Source of the DNA: Chryseobacterium candidae
GTDB lineage: Bacteria; Bacteroidota; Bacteroidia; Flavobacteriales; Weeksellaceae
Direction: 5' to 3'
Assembly (NCBI RefSeq): GCF_004916905.1
Contig: NZ_SDLV01000016.1
Location: 1-64,000, forward strand
DNA length: 64,000 nucleotides
Shown: positions 7,873-15,563 of the stretch, one piece after another
How the letters are laid out: the number at the start of each line of letters is the position of its first letter
Position numbering within the stretch: the stretch's first letter is position 1
The notes under the pieces: model-generated
Told to the model about the DNA's origin: nothing
Seen by the model: only the letters and a program-made list of their open reading frames with translations
Databases searched by the model: none
Program-made: the position numbers and the translations under genes

Positions 7873-8051
7873 AACCACAAAAGACACAAAAGTTTTAAAC
7901 ACTTAAGTTTTCAGAACCAAGCCTTATGCTTAATATGTACACTCAGGTTTTGCGAAAATCTTTGCCTATTGAGCGAAGTCGAAATGTTCCTCTTGTCTGA
8001 ACTTTTCTGCGGTATCATTTTAAATTAAAACCTTTTGTGACTTTTGTGGTT
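7873..8051. repeat. 179-bp element with 20-bp terminal inverted repeats
   Basis: Left end AACCACAAAAGACACAAAAG (7873-7892) and right end CTTTTGTGACTTTTGTGGTT (8032-8051) are inverted repeats with one mismatch. No target-site duplication or coding content is evident. It resembles a MITE-like or dispersed flavobacterial intergenic repeat. Confidence 0.65.
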
Positions 8052-8219
8052 GGGTAAAGTTTTAACAACTTTTTATTAAAAGAAAATTAAAAACGAAAAA
8101 TTTTAACCATTTGCAGTAAAATAACGAATAAAATATTGATATTATTCTTTAAATAATAGTTTTTATAGTAAAATATTAACATAAATCGAGATTATCATGC
8201 CTGATAGTTGTAAAAACGC

Positions 8220-8227
8220 TAACTTTG
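8220..8227 (+). promoter_or_regulatory. Promoter -7 box TAACTTTG
   Basis: TAACTTTG matches TAnnTTTG and lies 14 bases before the HAD-family start at 8242. The -33 region is not a clear TTTG. Confidence 0.5.
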
Positions 8228-8241
8228 TTACTTAATATTTA

Positions 8242-8655
8242 ATGATGGAATTAGAATACATTGAACACATTAGTCCTATTCTAAAGGATGGAATAAAAAA
8301 TTATTTAATAGATATCGACGGAACCATTACTGATGACGTTCCCAATGAAGAGCCCGAAAGAATGGTTACCTGCGAACCATATCCTGATGCCCTGGAAACG
8401 ATCAACAGATGGTATGACGAAGGACATCAGATCTGCTTTTTTACTTCAAGAACCGAAAATCTGAAACAAATCACAATCGACTGGCTGGATAAGAATGGCT
8501 TCAAATACCACAGTGTGCTTTGCGGAAAACCTAGAGGAGGAAATTATCACTGGATAGACAACCACCTGGTAAGAGCTACAAGATACAAAGGAAGATTTAC
8601 GGATTTGGTTGAAAAACAAGTAACCATTGAAGTATTCAAAGAAGACGGAGAATAA
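8242..8655 (+). CDS. HAD-superfamily phosphatase-like protein
   Basis: Small (137 residues) cytoplasmic protein with HAD-type motifs: motif I as D-I-D-G-T-I-T (Asp24, Asp26), motif II as F-F-T-S-R-T near residue 75, and a late W-I-D-N-H that may supply the acidic motif IV. The compact size with no cap domain suggests a small-molecule or polynucleotide phosphatase. Database entries for close relatives may carry names such as 'phosphoheptose isomerase', which the sequence does not support. It lies 86 bases before the SerA-like dehydrogenase on the same strand and may share a transcript with it. Substrate unknown. Confidence 0.75.
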   Translation: MMELEYIEHISPILKDGIKNYLIDIDGTITDDVPNEEPERMVTCEPYPDALETINRWYDEGHQICFFTSRTENLKQITIDWLDKNGFKYHSVLCGKPRGGNYHWIDNHLVRATRYKGRFTDLVEKQVTIEVFKEDGE

Positions 8656-8741
8656 AAATATAATTCAAAGATTTAAAGATTAAATGCGAACCTGTTCCTT
8701 TAATTTTTAAATCTTTCATTTTTTAATATACTTGATATTTT

Positions 8742-9701
8742 ATGAAAGTTTTAGCAAACGACGGCCTGGATCAATCTGGAATAGATGCATTGACAGAAAA
8801 AGGCTTTGAAGTGATTACTACAAAAGTTCCACAGGAGTTTTTAGTAGATTATATTAATGAGCACAAAATCCGCACATTATTGGTTAGAAGTGCTACACAG
8901 GTAAGAAAAGATATTATAGACGGATGTCCGTCCATCGACATTATTGGGAGAGGAGGTGTTGGTATGGATAATATTGACGTAGATTATGCAAGAGAAAAAG
9001 GAATCCATGTGATCAATACCCCTTCAGCTTCTTCGGAATCTGTGGCGGAGCTTGTTTTCGCCCATTTGTTTTCCGGGGCAAGATTCCTTCAGGATTCGAA
9101 CAGAAGAATGCCGGTTGTAGGAGATACTGAATTTGCAGGTCTTAAAAAAGCATATGCTGCAGGTATCGAATTGAGAGGAAAAACCATTGGAATTGTAGGA
9201 ATGGGAAGGATCGGTCAGGAAGTGGCAAGAATTGCTTTAGGACTTGGGATGAGAGTGGTTGCTGCTGATAATAATGTAGGAAGAGCAAGTATCAAAGTGA
9301 AATTTTACAACAATCAGTTCATCAATGTTGATATCGAAACAGAGCCGTTACAGGATGTTTTAAAACATTCAGATTTCATTACTTTACACGTTCCTGCACA
9401 GAAGGACGGTTACATGATCGGAAAGAATGAATTTGAAATCATGAAAGACGGAGTGGCTATTGTAAACTGTTCAAGAGGTGGGGTTATTGATGAAGCGGCT
9501 TTAATTGAGGCTTTGGACTCAGGCAAAGTAAGATTTGCCGGATTAGATGTTTTCATTAATGAGCCAACACCATCCAAAGAAATTCTTACTCATTCCAAAA
9601 TCTCTCTTACCCCGCACACAGGAGCCTCTACTCTTGAAGCACAGGATCGAATAGGGCTTTCCCTTGCAGAGCAGATTTCAAGTATCTTACAGATTCAATA
9701 A
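8742..9701 (+). CDS. serA: D-2-hydroxyacid dehydrogenase, probable phosphoglycerate dehydrogenase
   Basis: NAD-dependent oxidation of a D-2-hydroxyacid; most likely 3-phosphoglycerate to 3-phosphohydroxypyruvate, the first step of serine synthesis. The 319-residue protein is the short form without a C-terminal ACT domain. Seen: the dinucleotide loop G-M-G-R-I-G-Q-E-V-A near residue 152, the catalytic Arg in N-C-S-R-G-G-V-I-D-E, Glu in the N-E-P-T-P loop, and His in T-P-H-T-G-A-S-T. V-G-M-D-N-I-D-V-D and the S-A-S-S-E-S-V-A-E-L segment are SerA-like. serC is not adjacent, so the substrate remains an inference. A strong terminator follows. Confidence 0.85.
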   Translation: MKVLANDGLDQSGIDALTEKGFEVITTKVPQEFLVDYINEHKIRTLLVRSATQVRKDIIDGCPSIDIIGRGGVGMDNIDVDYAREKGIHVINTPSASSESVAELVFAHLFSGARFLQDSNRRMPVVGDTEFAGLKKAYAAGIELRGKTIGIVGMGRIGQEVARIALGLGMRVVAADNNVGRASIKVKFYNNQFINVDIETEPLQDVLKHSDFITLHVPAQKDGYMIGKNEFEIMKDGVAIVNCSRGGVIDEAALIEALDSGKVRFAGLDVFINEPTPSKEILTHSKISLTPHTGASTLEAQDRIGLSLAEQISSILQIQ

Positions 9702-9720
9702 TTTGAAATAGATCATAAAT

Positions 9721-9756
9721 AAAAGCACCTCGGTCTGCTAACCGAGGTGCTTTTTT
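9721..9756. terminator. Bidirectional terminator, serA-like gene / mscL
   Basis: AAAAGCACCTCGGT and ACCGAGGTGCTTTT form a 14-base-pair stem with a 6-base loop, followed by T-runs in both directions. It serves the two convergent genes. Confidence 0.93.
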
Positions 9757-9778
9757 ATTTTAAACTGTTGTTTGCAGA

Positions 9779-10156
9779 CTAGATATTTTTGCTTTTCAGC
9801 AAATCTCTGATCTCCATCAGTAATTTTTGATCTTCTGTAGGTCCGGCAGGAGCTGGAGCCTCTTTTTTGTTTACTTTATTGGCGAATTTAATGATCCAGA
9901 AAAGAACCATCGCAATACAAAGAAAACTGATTACTGCGGAAATAAAATTTCCGTAAGCAACACCATTCCATGAAAGTTTTGAAATGTTTTCTGCACCGGC
10001 TGCTTTTAATGCCGGGTTGAGTATCAGAGGAGTGATTACATCTTCCACTAAAGAGGAAACAATTTTACCAAATGCTGCCCCAATGATCACACCGACAGCA
10101 AGATCGAGAACATTACCCTTAAAGGCAAACTCTTTAAATTCTTTTACAAATCCCAT
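9779..10156 (-). CDS. mscL: Large-conductance mechanosensitive channel
   Basis: Inner-membrane channel that opens under hypo-osmotic shock to release solutes. 125 residues, usual for MscL. The N-terminal amphipathic helix (F-V-K-E-F-K-E-F-A-F-K-G-N) leads into TM1 (V-L-D-L-A-V-G-V-I-I-G-A-A-F-G-K-I-V-S-S-L), which holds the pore constriction. TM2 is near residues 70-90 and a charged cytoplasmic helix (E-D-Q-K-L-L-M-E-I-R-D-L-L) ends the protein. It is a single-gene unit with its own -7 box 29 bases upstream. Confidence 0.97.
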   Translation of the reverse strand: MGFVKEFKEFAFKGNVLDLAVGVIIGAAFGKIVSSLVEDVITPLILNPALKAAGAENISKLSWNGVAYGNFISAVISFLCIAMVLFWIIKFANKVNKKEAPAPAGPTEDQKLLMEIRDLLKSKNI

Positions 10157-10185
10157 AATTTATATTTTTTTAATTAGCATAAACA

Positions 10186-10193
10186 CAAAAATA
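10186..10193 (-). promoter_or_regulatory. Promoter -7 box TATTTTTG for mscL
   Basis: The minus strand reads TATTTTTG (TAnnTTTG), 29 bases before the mscL start. The -33 element is weak. Confidence 0.45.
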
Positions 10194-10402
10194 TAATTAA
10201 AAAATGTAAAAAACACTACGTTTTTATAGTTTTTTGTTCCCAAAATATTGAATTTTATGCAGAATTTCTATCATCTGTTTTAATGAATATGCCAACATTA
10301 TATCAATACATTATTTCATTAATGATGACTTTTTATTTTTATTAATGACGTGATATCATAATAAAAAATCTTTTGTAATTTGCTTAAAAGTTTGTTTTAC
10401 CT

Positions 10403-11920
10403 ATGAAAGTTTTCACCGCAGAACAGATACGCAGCTGGGATCAGTTTACCATCTCCCATGAGCCTGTTTCTTCTATTCAATTAATGGAAAGAGCTTCAAT
10501 AGCTGCAGCTCATTGGATTTCGGAGCACTTTAAAAACCATAAGAAACTTGCTGTATTCTGTGGTAACGGAAATAACGGAGGTGACGGCCTGGCTGTCGCA
10601 AGAATACTTTATCTGAAAGGTTTTGATGTGGATGTATTTGTTGGTGATTCCAAAAGGAAATTTTCAGAAGATGCTTCTGTAAATCTGAAAAGACTTCGCG
10701 ATTTGTCGGGAATTTCGGTCAGAAAATTGAGCCCCGGTGAACACTATAATTTCGATGAGAAAACAATTATTGTAGATGCTCTTTTTGGAACAGGATTATC
10801 CAGACCATTGGAAGGAGATGATAAAAAGCTTGTTGAACAATTGAATAATAAAAAAAATAGTAAAATATCCATCGATATCCCTTCAGGATTGTCTGCAGAT
10901 GGAATATTTGATGATAGTTCTGTTATTCTGAAAGCTGATTATACGTTGACTTTCCAATGTTGGAAAAGAACCTTTCTTCATCCTGAAACCGGAAATTATA
11001 CAGGAAAAGTAGTACTGCTGGATATTGATTTAAGTAAAACATACGCAGAAACAACCGGTTCTGATTACTCTGTGATTGATGATCAGCTGATTGGTTCGAT
11101 ATTCATTCCGAGACAGGAATTTTCTCATAAAGGAACTTATGGTAAGGCAGTTATCGTAGGAGGCAGCTACGGAAAAATAGGAGCTGCAGTGCTGGCAACA
11201 CGATCGGCGTTGAAAACAGGGGCAGGGCTTACCTTTACACTCGCTCCGGAATGTGGGTATGACATTTTGCAGCTCTCTTGTCCTGAGGCCATGTTTATAA
11301 AAGGAGGGGATACATTTATATTCAATTTTGAGACTGATAAAGATGTTACCTGTGGTGTAGGACCCGGTTTGGGAACTCATTCCGGAACAGAGAAAAGCTT
11401 TTTGAGTTTTTTGAAAAGCCATTCTCAGCCGTTGGTTCTGGATGCAGATGCGTTGAATATTATTTCAAAAGATCAGAAGAATTTGAAACTGATTCCCAAA
11501 AAATCAATCATAACCCCTCATCCGAAAGAGTTTGAGCGACTTTTCGGAAATACAGACAATTCTTTTAAAAGACTTGAACTGGCCAGAAAAAAGGCAAAAG
11601 AACTTAATCTTTATATCATTCTGAAAGATCATCACACGCAGATCATTACTCCGCATGGGAAGGTATTTTACAATATAACGGGAAATGCAGGGCTGGCAAA
11701 GGGCGGAAGCGGAGATATTCTTACCGGAATTCTTACTTCGCTGCTGGCCCAGAAATATTCCGAGGAAGAGACTTGTATTCTTGGTGTGTGGTTACATGGC
11801 AGAGCTGCGGATGTAGCTTCAGAAAAGCATTCAAAAGAATCGATGCTGCCTACTGATGTTATTGATGCGTTGGGGACTGTTTTTGAGGAACTGAACAGGA
11901 AAGCAGAAAGGAATCTGTAA
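10403..11920 (+). CDS. nnr: Bifunctional NAD(P)H-hydrate epimerase / ADP-dependent dehydratase
   Basis: Repairs damaged NADH and NADPH: the N-terminal domain interconverts R and S hydrates, and the C-terminal domain dehydrates the S form using ADP. The 505-residue length is normal for the fusion. The N-terminal YjeF_N part (about 1-215) shows F-C-G-N-G-N-N-G-G-D-G and the D-I-P-S-G-L-S segment. The C-terminal ribokinase-like part (about 225-500) shows V-L-D-A-D-A-L-N, T-P-H-P-K-E-F and the catalytic-loop stretch A-K-G-G-S-G-D-I-L-T-G. It is a single-gene unit ended by a bidirectional terminator. Confidence 0.95.
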   Translation: MKVFTAEQIRSWDQFTISHEPVSSIQLMERASIAAAHWISEHFKNHKKLAVFCGNGNNGGDGLAVARILYLKGFDVDVFVGDSKRKFSEDASVNLKRLRDLSGISVRKLSPGEHYNFDEKTIIVDALFGTGLSRPLEGDDKKLVEQLNNKKNSKISIDIPSGLSADGIFDDSSVILKADYTLTFQCWKRTFLHPETGNYTGKVVLLDIDLSKTYAETTGSDYSVIDDQLIGSIFIPRQEFSHKGTYGKAVIVGGSYGKIGAAVLATRSALKTGAGLTFTLAPECGYDILQLSCPEAMFIKGGDTFIFNFETDKDVTCGVGPGLGTHSGTEKSFLSFLKSHSQPLVLDADALNIISKDQKNLKLIPKKSIITPHPKEFERLFGNTDNSFKRLELARKKAKELNLYIILKDHHTQIITPHGKVFYNITGNAGLAKGGSGDILTGILTSLLAQKYSEEETCILGVWLHGRAADVASEKHSKESMLPTDVIDALGTVFEELNRKAERNL

Positions 11921-11961
11921 TAAGGCGAACAGACAAAGAAGTCAATGATTTTAAAATATTT

Positions 11962-12000
11962 AAAAAGGCAAATCTGTATTTTACAAATTTGCCTTTTTAT
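11962..12000. terminator. Bidirectional terminator between nnr and lgt
   Basis: AAAAAGGCAAAT pairs with ATTTGCCTTTTT around a short AT-rich loop. T-runs follow in both directions, serving the convergent nnr and lgt genes. Confidence 0.88.
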
Positions 12001-12034
12001 TTTTTTATTGCTGAATAAAACGTTTAGTCTTCAA

Positions 12035-13309
12035 TTATTCCGGCTTTGCGTTCTCTTCTTCTGTGATTTTAAATTTCTTGGAAACAATCATGATGACAAC
12101 CCCTGCAATCATAAAAGGAATTGAAAGAACCTGACCTGTATTCAGACCTCCAATCTGGATAAACTCATCTCCCTGTGGCTCTTTAAGGAACTCTACAAAG
12201 AATCTGATAGCCCAAAGAATGATAAAGAACAGACCGAATAACCATCCCTGCTGATATTTTTTATCTGTTTTTCTGTAAAGTACCCACAATAAAATAAAGA
12301 GAAGAACATATCCTGCTGCCTCAAATAACTGGCTTGGATAACGGGGTACAGTAAGACCATACTCACTGCTCTGCTGCGGGAAAAGAAGAGCAAACGGAGA
12401 GTTGGGATCAGCTGGTTTACCAACAATTTCAGAGTTGAAAAAGTTCCCCATTCTTACAAATGCTCCTCCTAAAGCTACTACAATACCCAATCTGTCATAT
12501 ACCCAGAAAGGATTTTTCTTAATAATTTTAAATGAATAATACAGCGTAGTGAAAATCAAAGCAATGGTAGCTCCGTGGCTTGCCAATCCTGAAAATCCTG
12601 TAAACTTAAACCCGTTTTTTGTGCTGATGGGTAAAAATACGCTCCAGAAATCTTCTTTAAATAATTCCGGCTGATAAAAGATAACATGTCCTAATCTTGC
12701 TCCCAGAATAGTCCCGATTAATGTCCATGTGAACAGAGGTTCAAGGTATTTTTGATTCACATTATCAATCTTAAAGATTCTCATCATTAAAACATAGCCG
12801 AAACCAAATGCAAAAACAAACATCAAACTATAAAAGTGAAGCGTAAATGATCCAATGTGAATACCCTTTGAAGGATCCCATATTTTAAAAGAAGTTTTAA
12901 GCTCTACTTTATCAGAATCAGTGATAGGTTTTACAGATTTTACAGCATATTTAAAAGTGGTGATGTTTTCTTTGGTAACACCGGTATCAATCAGTTTAAA
13001 ATTTTTATCGAAAAACTGATATTTTGAATCTTTGTACTTTGCTAAAGTGGAAGCTCCATAATTATAATAAGCAGGTTCAAAACTAGATTCATTAAGGATG
13101 ACAACAAAAGACTGGTTCTTATCTGATTCTCTGTCCGGAAAAGCCGTAAGGTCTCCCATCTCTGTAGTAGAATAGATTTTTACAGGAATATTGCTTCCAT
13201 TGATATCTAAAGTTCCGTCAGATAAACCCCCAGGGTATTCCTGTGCAAAAAGAAGCTGCGTTGTAAACGCAAACAGCACAAGATAAATTCTGAAAAAGAT
13301 AGTATTCAT
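12035..13309 (-). CDS. lgt: Prolipoprotein diacylglyceryl transferase with long N-terminal extension
   Basis: Inner-membrane enzyme that attaches diacylglycerol from phosphatidylglycerol to the lipobox Cys of prolipoproteins, the first step of lipoprotein maturation. The catalytic membrane domain starts near residue 142 (I-W-D-P-S-K-G-I-H-I-G, the usual Lgt beginning) and contains G-A-R-L-G-H-V-I-F-Y, the essential-His region G-L-A-S-H-G-A and R-M-G-N-F-F-N-S-E. Ahead of it are about 140 extra residues: a signal peptide (M-N-T-I-F-F-R-I-Y-L ... L-L-F-A) and a soluble domain of unknown role that should face the periplasm. Usual Lgt proteins are about 260-300 residues, so 424 is long. yidD follows 24 bases upstream in the same orientation. 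Confidence 0.93.
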   Translation of the reverse strand: MNTIFFRIYLVLFAFTTQLLFAQEYPGGLSDGTLDINGSNIPVKIYSTTEMGDLTAFPDRESDKNQSFVVILNESSFEPAYYNYGASTLAKYKDSKYQFFDKNFKLIDTGVTKENITTFKYAVKSVKPITDSDKVELKTSFKIWDPSKGIHIGSFTLHFYSLMFVFAFGFGYVLMMRIFKIDNVNQKYLEPLFTWTLIGTILGARLGHVIFYQPELFKEDFWSVFLPISTKNGFKFTGFSGLASHGATIALIFTTLYYSFKIIKKNPFWVYDRLGIVVALGGAFVRMGNFFNSEIVGKPADPNSPFALLFPQQSSEYGLTVPRYPSQLFEAAGYVLLFILLWVLYRKTDKKYQQGWLFGLFFIILWAIRFFVEFLKEPQGDEFIQIGGLNTGQVLSIPFMIAGVVIMIVSKKFKITEEENAKPE

Positions 13310-13333
13310 TTTTCTATTGATTTAATAGTTTGA

Positions 13334-13585
13334 TTATTGACATTTATGTTTGGGTGGAACAGGATCATAACCGCTTCCTCCCCAAGGATGGCATCTTAAA
13401 ATTCTTTTAAATCCCAGCCAGAAACCTTTAAAAACACCATGTACCTGAAGGGACTCAATCATATAATGAGAACAGGTAGGTTCGTAACGGCAGTTTTTGG
13501 GAAGTAAGGGCGAGATGAACCATTGGTAAAATTTGATCAAAATTACCAGCGGAAATGTAATGATTTTATTGAATGTAAGTTTCAA
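13334..13585 (-). CDS. yidD: Membrane protein insertion efficiency factor YidD
   Basis: Small membrane-associated protein that assists YidC-dependent insertion. Core motifs are plain: [10 protein letters not shown], the Cys pair region [10 protein letters not shown], and the closing [14 protein letters not shown] place the start at TTG 13585 (L-K-L-T-F-N-K-I-I), which gives 83 residues, the usual size. An in-frame ATG at 13663 would add 26 hydrophobic residues that are not family-like and would crowd the divergent rarA start. lgt follows 24 bases downstream, so the two are probably cotranscribed. Confidence 0.9.
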   Translation of the reverse strand: MKLTFNKIITFPLVILIKFYQWFISPLLPKNCRYEPTCSHYMIESLQVHGVFKGFWLGFKRILRCHPWGGSGYDPVPPKHKCQ

Positions 13586-13685
13586 AACAATGCAAAAATA
13601 GGGTAAAAAAATGAAAATTAGTTTAAATTTGTTATAAGTTTCGGAGATCAGAAATCCGGACATTGATCTTAAAAAAAGAATTACT

Positions 13686-14963
13686 TTGAATCAAAATATT
13701 CCATTAGCTGAAAAATTAAGACCTAAAACCCTTAACGATGTATTGGGACAGGAGCACCTTACCGGCGATAAAGGAACAATCAGAAAAATGATTGAAAATA
13801 ATACCCTCAATTCACTGATATTCTGGGGACCTCCCGGAACAGGAAAAACTACGCTGGCTGAAATTATCTCAGAACAGTCTGGGAGGAAGTTTTATAAACT
13901 TTCGGCAGTTTCTTCAGGGGTAAAAGACGTAAGGGATGTAATTGAAGATGCCAAAAAACAGAATCTGTTCTCTGGGAAATCACCTATCTTATTTATTGAT
14001 GAGATTCACCGGTTTAATAAGTCGCAGCAGGATTCATTATTACATGCAGTAGAGAAAGGATGGATTGTTTTGATTGGAGCAACTACCGAGAATCCAAGTT
14101 TTGAGGTGGTCTCGGCACTCCTGTCAAGAAGCCAGGTCTATGTTTTAAAAGCCTTAAGCTACGAAAAGCTGGAGGAGCTAATTGATATCGCTTCAGAAAG
14201 ATACAATAAAGATGAAGGAACAGATTTTACAATCCTTGAAAAAGAAGCTTTCATCCAGTATTCCGGCGGTGATGCGAGAAAACTGATCAATTCCGTAGAA
14301 CTGGTTTTGAATCAATATAAAAATTCCGGGACAACAGAAATTATTAATTCTGATGTACTGGAAGTTTTGCAGGAGACAATGGCTCTTTATGATAAAAACG
14401 GAGAACAGCATTATGATATCATTTCAGCTTTTATCAAATCTATGCGTGGAGGTGATCCGAACGGAGCGGTGTATTGGCTGGCCAGAATGATTGCCGGAGG
14501 AGAAGATATTAAGTTTATTGCAAGGAGAATGCTTATTTTGGCAGCTGAAGATGTGGGTTTGGCTAATCCCAATGCTTTGGTGGTTGCCAACAGCTGTTTT
14601 CAGGCGATTAATGTAATCGGGAATCCTGAAGCAAGGATTATATTAAGTGAAACAGCGGTGTATCTGGCGGTTTCACCTAAAAGCAATTCTGCATATATGG
14701 CTATCAATGAGGCTTTAGCTTTGGTAAAACAGACGGGAAATCTGCCTGTGCCGCTTCATTTGAGAAATGCGCCTACCAAACTAATGAAAGATCTGGATTA
14801 TGGAAAAGAATATAAATATGCCCATTCCTACGAAGGAAACTTTGTAGAACAGGATTTTCTTCCGGAAGAAATAAGAAATGTCAAACTGTACGAACCGGGA
14901 AATAATGCTACGGAGAAGAAAATCTATGAGGAACTCAAGAAAAAATGGAACAATAAATATTAA
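13686..14963 (+). CDS. rarA: Replication-associated recombination protein A (AAA+ ATPase)
   Basis: Clamp-loader-like ATPase (also called MgsA) acting at stalled replication forks. 425 residues. Walker [10 protein letters not shown] lies near residue 46 and Walker [11 protein letters not shown] near 101; sensor 1 is [10 protein letters not shown]. The C-terminal oligomerisation domain contains [10 protein letters not shown]. Translation must start at TTG 13686 ([13 protein letters not shown]), because no in-frame ATG lies upstream and the first residues match the family. It is divergent from yidD-lgt across about 100 bases. Confidence 0.96.
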   Translation: MNQNIPLAEKLRPKTLNDVLGQEHLTGDKGTIRKMIENNTLNSLIFWGPPGTGKTTLAEIISEQSGRKFYKLSAVSSGVKDVRDVIEDAKKQNLFSGKSPILFIDEIHRFNKSQQDSLLHAVEKGWIVLIGATTENPSFEVVSALLSRSQVYVLKALSYEKLEELIDIASERYNKDEGTDFTILEKEAFIQYSGGDARKLINSVELVLNQYKNSGTTEIINSDVLEVLQETMALYDKNGEQHYDIISAFIKSMRGGDPNGAVYWLARMIAGGEDIKFIARRMLILAAEDVGLANPNALVVANSCFQAINVIGNPEARIILSETAVYLAVSPKSNSAYMAINEALALVKQTGNLPVPLHLRNAPTKLMKDLDYGKEYKYAHSYEGNFVEQDFLPEEIRNVKLYEPGNNATEKKIYEELKKKWNNKY

Positions 14964-14966
14964 AAT

Positions 14967-14999
14967 AAAAAGGATGCTGTTTTTTAGCATCCTTTTTTA
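14967..14999. terminator. Bidirectional terminator after rarA
   Basis: AAAAAGGATGCT pairs with AGCATCCTTTTT around a T-rich loop. It serves rarA and the convergent secreted-protein gene. Confidence 0.9.
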
Positions 15000-15009
15000 T
15001 AGTATTCAA

Positions 15010-15447
15010 TTATTCGGTAGTATAAATAAATAATGTTTTCTTACCGTTATAATCTTTTGTTTCCGTTCTTTTTTTGATTTCAGGATAGATCATAGTATTG
15101 GTATCCGTAAATTCATATCCTTCAATAAATACCGGATTGTCTGCCGGAATATTGTATTGTACGTTGATGGACGATAATGGCATTCTGTCCAGAATATTTT
15201 CTCCGTTTTTGAACTTATATTCGGTAACTCCTTTTGTAAAAACAGAACTGTATTTTTTTAAACTTTGGGGAAAGCCTGAGGGAGTATTGTATACTTTTAA
15301 AACCTGTAATGCGTTCTTTTTTGTATTGAATAATTCTACTGTCCCAATGGCGTTATCAGCCACTGCGAACTTCACAGCAGGATTTTTTTGCTGGGCAAAT
15401 AGAGCAGCTGAGGACAGGAGTAAAAAAGAATAGAGTAATTTTTTCAT
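15010..15447 (-). CDS. Secreted protein of unknown function
   Basis: 145 residues starting with a signal peptide (M-K-K-L-L-Y-S-F-L-L-L-S-S-A-A-L-F-A) cut before Q-Q-K. The remaining ~125 residues are beta-rich with no motif I recognise (D-N-A-I-G-T-V-E-L-F, I-Y-P-E-I-K-K-R-T-E-T). Monocistronic, between the rarA terminator and a DUF2339 gene that lies upstream of it on the same strand, about 115 bases away. No function can be proposed. Confidence 0.65.
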   Translation of the reverse strand: MKKLLYSFLLLSSAALFAQQKNPAVKFAVADNAIGTVELFNTKKNALQVLKVYNTPSGFPQSLKKYSSVFTKGVTEYKFKNGENILDRMPLSSINVQYNIPADNPVFIEGYEFTDTNTMIYPEIKKRTETKDYNGKKTLFIYTTE

Positions 15448-15563
15448 AATCAGAATATGTAACTGTTAAAAACGTGATAAATATAGTTATTTTTTGTAAA
15501 ATTTGAATAAAATATTGAATTGTTTTAAATATTATTTAGAAATAAAAACTTTTACCCTTATTG

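Larger units (their letters stand above)
7700..8241. other. Non-coding gap between idi and the HAD-family gene
   Basis: AT-rich spacer of more than 500 bases without a credible gene. It contains the terminal-inverted-repeat element at 7873-8051 and, near its right end, a -7 box for the next gene. A 60-codon open frame at 7846-8028 lies mostly inside the repeat and is not protein-like. Confidence 0.7.

Noticed and set aside
7846..8028. 60-codon open frame between idi and the HAD gene
   Set aside because: Runs into the terminal-inverted-repeat element and has no ribosome site or protein-like composition.
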